Assembly (NCBI GenBank): GCA_028699735.1
Contig: JAQVUB010000104.1
Coordinates: forward strand, 1,891-7,739
From: Lentisphaeria bacterium
GTDB taxonomy: Bacteria; Verrucomicrobiota; Lentisphaeria; Oligosphaerales; Oligosphaeraceae
Length of the DNA: 5,849 nt
Reading direction: 5' to 3'
Made by a program: the position numbers and the translations under genes. Below, in pieces: positions 1 to 5,715 of the stretch (within the stretch, counting starts at the first letter, position 1; each line of letters starts with the position of its first letter). Below the pieces are notes generated by a model that saw nothing but the letters and a program-made list of their open reading frames with translations, searched no databases and was not told where the DNA came from.

Positions 1-7
1 CAGCGGC

Positions 8-1882
8 ATGAAAAAGAGTGGAAATTCCATCATGGAGCTGTCCCTGAACCTGACTCGGGGACGGCGTTTTTTTTGGGTGTTGGGTGGAATCACCCTGCTG
101 GGACTTTTACTTCGGGTGTTGGTTAGCTGGCAACTGTATCCGAGTCCATCCGTGCAGAATCCGCTGGTTGAGACCGATATGGCGACCTACCGGCGTCTGG
201 CGTTGGCTATCAGTCAGGGGGACTGGCCCGCTTTCTTTGATTATCAACCATTTTATTATACGATTTTTCTGCCATTTTTGTTTTTTTTCTCTCCATCGGG
301 CAGTCTCTTTCCGGTGGTTCTTGCCCAGATTTTACTGGGGACGGCGTCGATCTGGCTATGCGGGATTACGGCGGGGAAGCTGTTTGGCCGCAGGGCGGGC
401 TGCCTGGCGGCTCTGTTGCTGGCCGCATCGCAATTCCATATTTTTTATACACCGTATCTGCTGCTGGAAGTGCTGCAGAGTTTCTGGATGGCCTTGATTC
501 TCTACTGGAGTGTTAGGGTCTGCCGGACGAATGCCATTTGGGACTGGAGCCTGCTGGCGTTGTTTTGCGCGTTTTCCACGCTGACCCGCGGCAATGCCCT
601 GCTGTTTGTGCCGGGAATTCTGCTGCTGTGCTGCTGGAAAAATTACAAGAGTCTGTGGCGTGCGGCGTCTCTGTCCGGTCTGATTGTGCTGCTTTTCTAT
701 TTGCCGCAACTGCCGTATTCCTGGCGAAATTTTCAGCATTTCGGGCGTTGGCGGGGGCCTTCCGTGGCTGGCGACAAGGTACTGGCTTTAGGCAATACTC
801 CTGAGGCACCGCCAGGGGGTCTCGAATATCCTCGCAGCTACCATGAATGGTGCCGCCAGGCCGATGATCCGGATCCAGTCCTTCGCGAGCGTGTCAGCCG
901 GAAGATGCTGGATCGTTTGCGGACGGAACCCTTGCTTTATCTCGAGCAGAAATTCCGTACGTTCCTTTTATTCTGGGATAAGATGGAAATTCCGAACAAT
1001 ATTGCACTTGCTGCCGAAGGGCGTTACAGCTGGCTTTTGCGTTTTCCTCTGCTTTTTCGGTTTTCGCTGCTGGGCAGTCTGGGGCTTGGGGGGCTTTTGT
1101 TATGTCTTTCCCGCCTGAATGCCGGGCGAAGCTGTCTGGTATACGGGATACTGGCCTACTGTGCAGGAACCGTTGCCTTTTATATGCTGGCCCGTTTTCG
1201 GATTGGCTGCCTGCCTTTGCTGTGTGTGGCCGGCGGTGGCGGGGTGCGCCTGCTGCTGAGCGGCTGGGGGCAGAGCGGGCAGGAATTTCGTATGCGGCGG
1301 CATCGTCGTCTGCTGCTGTTGCTGCTGGCCGTATTTCTGGTGAATTCCGCCTATAGTCACTATCACCAGTTTATCGAGCCGGCTTTTCTGCGTCGTTTTC
1401 AGCCCGATGGCATGGTGCTGGATTTGCCAGCTGGTCTGGTGATTTATGATCATGGCCCCCTAACTGTGGGGGGTACTGTATTGATGCCGCTCGAGGAGGA
1501 AGTACTGGCTGTAGAGAAGGAGTTTTCCATTCCGGTGGGATTGTGTTCACGGGTTCAGGATCAGGAAGGCCTGGTCTGGCTGCGCATTATGACGGAAGCT
1601 CCCAGCAAATTCACTTTTGATCTGGAGCATAGCACGCAGAAGATCCGCTGGTCGGATTTCACAAAGGATCGCATGAATACCTGGGCGCGTTTCCGCATTC
1701 CGGCAGTGCAGGTTGAAGACGGCAAAGTCCGTATGCGGTTTCTTCTGCGGAAAAATTCCGGAAACTGCTGGGTTGCCTTTGACCAGTCCCGAAATTACGA
1801 AAGAACCAAAATCCAGGAGTCCAGTAAGGCGCTTCAGCTGGTTCCTATGGAACTCTTCGCCGAACTGGAAATTCTTTTTTAA
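8..1882 (+). CDS. Integral-membrane glycosyltransferase, GT39/ArnT-like (PMT_2) family
   Basis: Likely transfers a sugar from a polyprenyl-phosphate donor to a lipid, glycan or protein acceptor on the outer face of the inner membrane. Seen: about ten hydrophobic segments (roughly residues 21-40, 83-122, 128-143, 147-170, 179-210, 219-236, 345-366, 376-418, 433-448). The first outer loop has an acidic ETD at 55-57 followed by Y61, where GT-C enzymes carry their catalytic acid. E154 lies in LLLEVLQSFW, LTRGNALLFVPG (192-203) is typical of the family, and RFRIGCLPLL (396-405) resembles its RYRLP-type segment. Residues from about 455 to 624 form a non-membrane tail, probably outside. The start is uncertain: ATG at 8 is at the window edge, the frame is open to base 1, and ATG at 32 is an alternative. 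The stop TAA (1880-1882) lies inside the inverted repeat. The family call is fairly safe; the acceptor is unknown. Confidence 0.8.
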   Translation: MKKSGNSIMELSLNLTRGRRFFWVLGGITLLGLLLRVLVSWQLYPSPSVQNPLVETDMATYRRLALAISQGDWPAFFDYQPFYYTIFLPFLFFFSPSGSLFPVVLAQILLGTASIWLCGITAGKLFGRRAGCLAALLLAASQFHIFYTPYLLLEVLQSFWMALILYWSVRVCRTNAIWDWSLLALFCAFSTLTRGNALLFVPGILLLCCWKNYKSLWRAASLSGLIVLLFYLPQLPYSWRNFQHFGRWRGPSVAGDKVLALGNTPEAPPGGLEYPRSYHEWCRQADDPDPVLRERVSRKMLDRLRTEPLLYLEQKFRTFLLFWDKMEIPNNIALAAEGRYSWLLRFPLLFRFSLLGSLGLGGLLLCLSRLNAGRSCLVYGILAYCAGTVAFYMLARFRIGCLPLLCVAGGGGVRLLLSGWGQSGQEFRMRRHRRLLLLLLAVFLVNSAYSHYHQFIEPAFLRRFQPDGMVLDLPAGLVIYDHGPLTVGGTVLMPLEEEVLAVEKEFSIPVGLCSRVQDQEGLVWLRIMTEAPSKFTFDLEHSTQKIRWSDFTKDRMNTWARFRIPAVQVEDGKVRMRFLLRKNSGNCWVAFDQSRNYERTKIQESSKALQLVPMELFAELEILF

Positions 1883-1909
1883 CAACGAAAAAACACAAAC
1901 TGACACGAA
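1875..1909 (+). repeat. Intergenic CACGAA repeat, copy A (left arm of the inverted pair)
   Basis: T6, then AACAACGAAAAAACAC, then AAACTGACACGAA. The first 25 bases (1875-1899) are identical to 5718-5742 in copy D. It begins in the last codons of the glycosyltransferase gene and supplies its TAA. Confidence 0.8.
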
Positions 1910-1914
1910 TTTTT

Positions 1915-1948
1915 TTCGTGTCAGTTTGTGTTTTTCGTTGTTAAAAAA
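1915..1948 (-). repeat. Intergenic CACGAA repeat, copy A' (right arm, inverted)
   Basis: Read on the minus strand this is the same unit as copy A with one A fewer in the first A-run. It shares the AAACTGACACGAA half that copies B and C lack, so the two arms are closer to each other than to copies B and C. It supplies the stop codon of the glycerate kinase gene. Confidence 0.8.
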
Positions 1949-3077
1949 GAAGTGCGATGCGCAGGGTGGCGGCGATTGCCCGGGCACGGTCATAAAGGTT
2001 TTCACGGGCGGCAGCGAGTGTTTTGTCCAGAGGAGCGACTTCCGAAAGGGTAGAGAAGACTGCCTGGAATTTTTGTCGCAGCGGGTTTTGCGGGCCTTTG
2101 ACTGCTCCGGACAGGAGGATAGCCGGGACTCCTGCGTTGTTTGCCAGTTCCGCGACGACGGCCGGCAGTTTACCGTAGCAGGTCTGCTCGTCGGTGCGGC
2201 CTTCGCCGGTAATCAGCAGGCTGGCGCCGCAGAGGTGTTCTTTGAGTCCGACCAGTTCAGCAACCAGGTGTGCACCGGATTCCATGCGTGCTCGAAGCAG
2301 TGCGCGCAGTCCCAGGCCCAGGCCTCCGGCAGCGCCGTCGCCAGACTGGCAGGTATCTGAAATCAGACCCTGTTTCATCAGAATATTTCCCCAATTCTGC
2401 AGGCCGGCTTCGAGGATTGGCAACATTTCCGCTGTGGCGCCTTTTTGGGGCGCGAAGACGGCTGCGGCGCCGGTCGGGCCGGTCAGGGGATTGGTGACGT
2501 CGCAGGCGACCCGGATTTTGATTTGCCGGTTCCATTGCGCAAGGCCGCTCAGATCGAGTGATGCGAGCTGCTGCAGGACGCCGCCGCCTTCCGCTAATTC
2601 CTGTCCATGGGCATCGAGCAGACGGCAGCCGAGGGCGCGGGCCATTCCTGCGCCACCGTCAACAGTAGCGCTGCCGCCGATGCCGATGATGACTTCGCGG
2701 GCGCCGAGGCGTTGGGCTTCCAGCAGCAGCTGTCCGGTTCCGGCGGTGCTCGTCAAAAGGGGGTTCATTTCTTGTTTGCTGAGCAGTTCGAGGCCGCTAG
2801 CGGAGGCCATTTCCATGACCGCCTGGGCGGTCTCCGGGAGGAAGGCAAATTCAGCCTGCACAGAGCGTCCGAGGGGGTCTTTGACAATGACCTGATGGCG
2901 CTCCCCTTTTCCGGCGGCAAGGATGGCCTCGACGGTGCCTTCGCCGCCATCGGCCATTGGCAGACAGATAAATTGCGCGTCGGGCAGTTCCTGCTGAAAG
3001 GCTTCGTGCAGGATGGAGCAGACTTCCGGGCTGCGGATGCTGCCTTTGAAGGAATCCGGTGCAAAGATAATTTTCAT
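1941..3077 (-). CDS. Glycerate kinase (GarK/GlxK-type, PF02595 family)
   Basis: Phosphorylates D-glycerate with ATP, giving 2- or 3-phosphoglycerate and feeding glyoxylate, glucarate or serine-derived carbon into lower glycolysis; cytosolic. Seen: N-terminal MKIIFAPDSFKGS, PMADGGEGT (40-48), the glycine-rich GIGGSATVDGGAGMARALG (132-150), CDVTNPLTGPTGAA (192-205) and ITGEGRTDEQT (289-299). All are hallmarks of this family. The 378 aa length fits the usual size of about 380. The start at 3077 is set by the canonical MKIIFAPDSFKG; an upstream extension to 3146 would translate repeat copy B. No clear Shine-Dalgarno is visible. It lies 65 bp downstream of pyrD on the same strand, so co-transcription is possible though the repeat sits between them. 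The last residues (ALLF, stop) are encoded by the inverted repeat. Family members that make the 2-phosphate are the closest by memory, but the product position cannot be read from sequence alone. Confidence 0.93.
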   Translation of the reverse strand: MKIIFAPDSFKGSIRSPEVCSILHEAFQQELPDAQFICLPMADGGEGTVEAILAAGKGERHQVIVKDPLGRSVQAEFAFLPETAQAVMEMASASGLELLSKQEMNPLLTSTAGTGQLLLEAQRLGAREVIIGIGGSATVDGGAGMARALGCRLLDAHGQELAEGGGVLQQLASLDLSGLAQWNRQIKIRVACDVTNPLTGPTGAAAVFAPQKGATAEMLPILEAGLQNWGNILMKQGLISDTCQSGDGAAGGLGLGLRALLRARMESGAHLVAELVGLKEHLCGASLLITGEGRTDEQTCYGKLPAVVAELANNAGVPAILLSGAVKGPQNPLRQKFQAVFSTLSEVAPLDKTLAAARENLYDRARAIAATLRIALLF

Positions 3078-3098
3078 GGCTTGATATCCGTCATGCAG

Positions 3099-3145
3099 TG
3101 ATTTTTTTAAACAACGAAAAGCACGAACCGACCCGAAAAAAATCA
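3099..3145 (+). repeat. Intergenic CACGAA repeat, copy B, with 10-bp inverted ends
   Basis: The T7 run is followed by AAACAACGAAAAGCACGAAC and CGACCCG, then A7. The ends TGATTTTTTT (3099-3108) and AAAAAAATCA (3136-3145) are exact reverse complements. The right end contains the pyrD stop codon (TGA on the minus strand). It occupies most of the gap between pyrD and the glycerate kinase gene and could weakly terminate or attenuate read-through, although the 27-nt interior is not self-complementary. Confidence 0.7.
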
Positions 3146-4063
3146 TGCTTGCAGGGTTCCGGTGATTTCCGCGACGCTCTCGACGTGGTGTTCATCGAGC
3201 CAGGCCCGGATGCCTTCTGGGATTTCGAGCAGGCATTTGGGGTTGCTGAAGATGGCGGTGCCTACGGCGATGGCGTTGGCACCGGCCATCAGGAATTCGA
3301 GGGCATCGGCGGCATTGGAGATGCCGCCCATACCGATGATTGGAACTTTGACCGCTTTTCGGGCTTCATAGACCATGCGCAATGCGATGGGTTTAATGCC
3401 GGGGCCGCTGTAACCGCCGGTGATATTGGCAATGCGGGGTTTCCGGGTCTCCAGATCAATGGCCATGCCGGGGATGGTATTGATCAGCGAGATCATATCA
3501 CTGCCATGATCGACGGCACAACGGGCAAAATCACCGATTTTGGTGACGTTGGGACTGAGCTTCGTAATCAGCGGCAGAGTGCTGACCTTGCGGACGGCCG
3601 AAACCACGGCGGCCTCCTGTACAAGATCCGTGCCAAAGGCAATGCCGCCTTCCTTGATATTGGGACAAGAGATGTTGATCTCCAGTGCGGTAATGCCCTG
3701 CTTTTCAGCTTCGAGGCGTTCGGCGACTTCGGCATACTGCGCAATCGTTTTGCCCCAGATATTGACGATCACCGGGCAGGGAACCGTTCGCAAAAACGGC
3801 AGATATTCGGGATCGTGAATGAATTTTTCCAGGCCTGGATTCTGCAGCCCGATGGCATTGAGCATGCCGCCATAGACTTCGACCGTACGTGGCATGTTGT
3901 TGCCATCAGAAGGGAAAGGGGAAACTCCCTTGACGGTGATGGCGCCAAGAGCTGCAAAAGGCAGCAGATCCTGATACTCACGGCCGTAGCCAAAGGTGCC
4001 GGAAGCGGTAATGACCGGATTGCGCAGGAAAAGGCTGCCGAGTTGAACGGAAATATCAGGCAT
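3143..4063 (-). CDS. pyrD: Dihydroorotate dehydrogenase, class 1B catalytic subunit
   Basis: Oxidises dihydroorotate to orotate in de novo pyrimidine synthesis using FMN. Class 1B enzymes pass electrons to NAD+ through a PyrK FAD/iron-sulfur partner; cytosolic. Seen: ITASGTFGYG (18-27), TVKG with K45, MLNAIGLQNPG (67-77), VIVNIWG (98-104), and NISCPNIKEGG (130-140) with C133 as the class 1 catalytic base rather than the serine of class 2. Further on are ITKLSPN (166-172) with K168, N195, GGYSGPGIKPIALR (216-229), GMGGISN (244-250) and GTAIF (268-272) for phosphate binding. MLNAIGLQNPG points to 1B rather than 1A. The 306 aa length is typical. ATG at 4063 is chosen because AGGAG lies 5 nt upstream; the longer frame to 4102 would translate the repeat. 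No pyrK or other pyr gene is adjacent in this window. Transcribed divergently from the bat gene. Confidence 0.95.
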   Translation of the reverse strand: MPDISVQLGSLFLRNPVITASGTFGYGREYQDLLPFAALGAITVKGVSPFPSDGNNMPRTVEVYGGMLNAIGLQNPGLEKFIHDPEYLPFLRTVPCPVIVNIWGKTIAQYAEVAERLEAEKQGITALEINISCPNIKEGGIAFGTDLVQEAAVVSAVRKVSTLPLITKLSPNVTKIGDFARCAVDHGSDMISLINTIPGMAIDLETRKPRIANITGGYSGPGIKPIALRMVYEARKAVKVPIIGMGGISNAADALEFLMAGANAIAVGTAIFSNPKCLLEIPEGIRAWLDEHHVESVAEITGTLQA

Positions 4064-4068
4064 GAAAA

Positions 4069-4073
4069 CTCCT
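4069..4073 (-). promoter_or_regulatory. Ribosome binding site of pyrD
   Basis: AGGAG on the minus strand, 5 nt before the ATG at 4063. It decides between this start and the upstream in-frame ATG at 4102. It lies between two direct copies of GAAAACT (plus strand 4064-4070 and 4074-4080). Confidence 0.8.
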
Positions 4074-4079
4074 GAAAAC

Positions 4080-4120
4080 TTTTTTTTACAACGAAAAAAC
4101 ACGAAAAGGCACGAAAATTT
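4080..4120 (+). repeat. Intergenic CACGAA repeat, copy C
   Basis: T8, then ACAACGAAAAAACACG, then AAAAGGCACGAAAATTT. This copy shows best that the unit is itself built from ACGAA words at 4091, 4101 and 4111, an exact 10-nt period. It sits directly upstream of the pyrD ribosome binding site, so it would be in the pyrD leader if transcription starts upstream of it. It is the only copy at a gene's 5' end that does not also adjoin a 3' end. Confidence 0.75.
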
Positions 4121-4154
4121 TAATGGGCTTGTTGCTTTGACGGATGAGCTTGCA

Positions 4155-4166
4155 TGCGAATTCGCA
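4155..4166. promoter_or_regulatory. 12-bp perfect palindrome, possible operator
   Basis: TGCGAATTCGCA is a perfect dyad in the non-coding divergent region between pyrD and the bat gene. Its size and place would suit a dimeric regulator. No known operator consensus is recognised, and one 12-bp palindrome can occur by chance. Confidence 0.25.
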
Positions 4167-4170
4167 GTCT

Positions 4171-4203
4171 GGCCGGTTGATTCACCGGCCGATCAGCCGG
4201 TGA
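4171..4203. promoter_or_regulatory. Two mutually exclusive GC-rich hairpins in the divergent region
   Basis: GGCCGGT (4171-4177) pairs with ACCGGCC (4184-4190) around a 6-nt loop. Alternatively TCACCGG (4182-4188) pairs with CCGGTGA (4197-4203) around an 8-nt loop. The middle arm is shared, so only one hairpin can form at a time. The region is upstream of the bat TATAAT box, so if transcribed it would more likely belong to the pyrD leader. A switch role is only inference. Confidence 0.35.
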
Positions 4204-4253
4204 GGATGTACGAAAAAACTTTTTTGAGAGGGAAGGCAAAAGTGTGAATGCGG

Positions 4254-4259
4254 TATAAT
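4254..4259 (+). promoter_or_regulatory. Probable -10 element of the batBC promoter
   Basis: An exact TATAAT about 31 nt before the ribosome binding site, giving a predicted leader of roughly 38 nt before the start codon. No convincing -35 hexamer lies at 16-18 nt (the sequence there is GGAAGG-like). TTGAGA at 4224-4229 is 24 nt away, too far. Activator dependence, or a promoter defined mainly by its -10, is possible. Confidence 0.45.
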
Positions 4260-4289
4260 TTAAAGCCGGAAAGAAGTTTTGTCGTACAG

Positions 4290-4295
4290 AAGGAG
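4290..4295 (+). promoter_or_regulatory. Ribosome binding site that fixes the TTG start of batBC
   Basis: AAGGAG ends 8 nt before TTG at 4304. The next in-frame ATG (4322) is 26 nt away, too far to use this site, so the TTG start is preferred. Confidence 0.75.
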
Positions 4296-4303
4296 CGAAC
4301 AAT

Positions 4304-5707
4304 TTGTGGTATGGGTTGATAATGCTGGGAATTTGCGGGATTGTGCTGATATTTCTGGCACAGTTTCGGCTTTGGCTTGCGGCCGCAATTCTGACGAATC
4401 GTCGCCCTTCCTTGCTGTTCATTATGCCGGCGATTTTCTTAAGTGCAGCAATGTTGCTGGGGCTTTCCGCTTTTTTCAGGCTCGGGAGTCTGCCTGCGTC
4501 TGAACCCGAAGAGGTCTCACATTTGTATGTGCTTCTGGATTGTTCGGTCAGCATGACTGCTGAGGCTGGACAGGGTGTCAGCCGCTTGGCTCTGGCAAAA
4601 AAGGGGTTGCGGCACCTTCCTTCGGCTCTTGATGGCTGGGAATTGGCTCTGGTGACTTTTGCCGGGGAACCCCTGCTGGATTTTCCCCCAAGTACTGATC
4701 ATCGCGGCTGGCTGGATGCCCTGGAAGCGGTTTCACCGGAACGGCCTCCACTGTCTGGATCTTCTCCGGGCAGAGGCGTGCAGCTGGTTGCTGAAACGGC
4801 TGCTCTTTGTACATCCGGAAAGGCCGTCGTTCTGCTGGTCAGCGATGGGGAGGTAAATGTAGAAGAGCTCGAGCAGGAAGAGGCCCTCTGGCAGCAGCGT
4901 GATTTGCCCTGTCTTTTTGTGTTGACGGGTGCCCCCGGCGAACAAAAGGCAATTCCAGATCCTACCGGCTGGCTGGCCGCAAGGGTTCCTTCAGGGAAGG
5001 CCTTGTCCATAGCGGATGATCAGGAGATGCTCCGGCTTCTTGGCTTGTCAGCAAGTCCCTTTGAGGTTATAACGGAGCAGTTTGAAGCAGGTGATGCTGC
5101 TGTACTTTCTGAAAAAATACAGCGTCTGATCGGAGAAAACTTGGGGCAAAGTGGCGTTGATGCAAAAAGTGGGGGAAACAGACCGCTTTTTTTGCTGCTT
5201 TTGGCGGCTGCCTGTGCGTTGTTGTCCATTTTCAGCAGCGGATATGGTTTGCCGAAAATGAACATTCTTCTGCTGGTGGCTGTTCTCGGCGGAATGCCGT
5301 TGCCGGCCGGAGCCGATCCGGCTCTGGAACTCTGTCGTGAAGCCGTACAGAAGACGGATCATCCCGATGAATTGCGCAGAGCCATTGGCTTGTATCAGCA
5401 GGCTTTGCGTCTGCAGCCGGGACTGGAACTGGCCGCGCGCAACCTGGAATATACGCTGCTGCAACTCGATAACGCGATCAGCTCCCGGCAGAAGAAAACA
5501 GCCCCGGATTCAGCACTCCAATCTGCCGACCAGCCGGAAAAAGCGCCTGTCGGAGGTGACGCAGGGGGGGTATCCGCTGTGATGACTGCTGATGAGCAAG
5601 CGGCACAGATCCGCGGAACCACCGGGGCAAAGAATGGCACCTGGCGGGAACTGCAATCACGCCGCAGAAAAATGATCAAACCGCCTCCAAAGTGCAAACC
5701 GTGGTAA
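4304..5707 (+). CDS. Fused BatB-BatC: VWA-domain membrane protein with C-terminal TPR region
   Basis: Bat (Bacteroides aerotolerance) proteins are envelope proteins usually encoded beside a MoxR ATPase; their biochemical role is poorly defined. Seen: two hydrophobic helices (about 4-20 and 36-58) separated by a basic loop (NRR), then a von Willebrand A domain from about 74 to 250. Its metal site (MIDAS) is intact: DCSVS at 79-83, T118 in VTFAGEP, D181 in SDGE. A third helix (294-312) completes a BatB-sized unit of about 318 residues. Next comes M319, then NILLLVAVLGGMPLPAGA, which looks like a signal peptide. After it lies a TPR-like repeat (about 354-388, ending ALRLQPGLELAARNLEYTL), a low-complexity linker, and a basic, proline-rich end finishing in W, as in BatC. 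Positive-inside reasoning puts both the VWA and TPR parts in the periplasm. The gene stands alone: pyrD diverges and the next gene converges. Start is TTG. Confidence 0.82.
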   Translation: MWYGLIMLGICGIVLIFLAQFRLWLAAAILTNRRPSLLFIMPAIFLSAAMLLGLSAFFRLGSLPASEPEEVSHLYVLLDCSVSMTAEAGQGVSRLALAKKGLRHLPSALDGWELALVTFAGEPLLDFPPSTDHRGWLDALEAVSPERPPLSGSSPGRGVQLVAETAALCTSGKAVVLLVSDGEVNVEELEQEEALWQQRDLPCLFVLTGAPGEQKAIPDPTGWLAARVPSGKALSIADDQEMLRLLGLSASPFEVITEQFEAGDAAVLSEKIQRLIGENLGQSGVDAKSGGNRPLFLLLLAAACALLSIFSSGYGLPKMNILLLVAVLGGMPLPAGADPALELCREAVQKTDHPDELRRAIGLYQQALRLQPGLELAARNLEYTLLQLDNAISSRQKKTAPDSALQSADQPEKAPVGGDAGGVSAVMTADEQAAQIRGTTGAKNGTWRELQSRRRKMIKPPPKCKPW

Positions 5708-5715
5708 TACGTCCA

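Larger units (their letters stand above)
1872..1951. terminator. 37-bp inverted repeat, probable bidirectional terminator between convergent genes
   Basis: Bases 1872-1909 pair with 1915-1951: 37 base pairs, one unpaired A (the A6 run at 1888-1893 faces a T5 run at 1931-1935), and a five-T loop at 1910-1914. Each arm is a copy of the intergenic repeat found elsewhere in the window. Outer T and A runs (1875-1880 and 1943-1948) give a U-tract after the stem on either strand. Both convergent genes end inside it: the glycosyltransferase TAA at 1880-1882 and the glycerate kinase TAA (read on the minus strand) at 1943-1941. Terminator activity in both directions is inferred. The stem is longer and more AT-rich than a classical intrinsic terminator, so it may also act in mRNA 3'-end protection. 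Confidence 0.75.

Noticed and set aside
1456..1472. C5/G5 hairpin in the glycosyltransferase gene
   Set aside because: It is inside a continuous coding region with no T-run after it; most likely incidental.
1713..2360. 215-codon plus-strand frame spanning the inverted repeat
   Set aside because: It translates both repeat arms and is antisense to glycerate kinase; no domain is visible.
3078..3146. N-terminal extension of glycerate kinase to an ATG at 3146
   Set aside because: The extra 23 residues would be encoded by repeat copy B, and the family's conserved start is MKIIFAPDSFKG.
3098..4075. 325-codon plus-strand frame opposite pyrD
   Set aside because: It is the complement of an unambiguous pyrD. 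Its length reflects GC-rich codon structure, and it starts inside repeat copy B.
4117..4122. TAAAAT on the minus strand as a pyrD -10 element
   Set aside because: It overlaps the AT-rich edge of copy C, and no -35-like hexamer is found at the right spacing. It is possible but not supportable.
4137..4142. TTGACG as a -35 element for the bat gene
   Set aside because: No -10-like hexamer lies 16-18 nt downstream (ATTCGC there), and it is over 100 nt from the good TATAAT.
4120..4554. 144-codon minus-strand frame across the divergent region
   Set aside because: It runs antisense to the well-supported bat gene start and promoter region, with a composition rich in S, R, P and N and no family pattern. 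It is a shadow frame.
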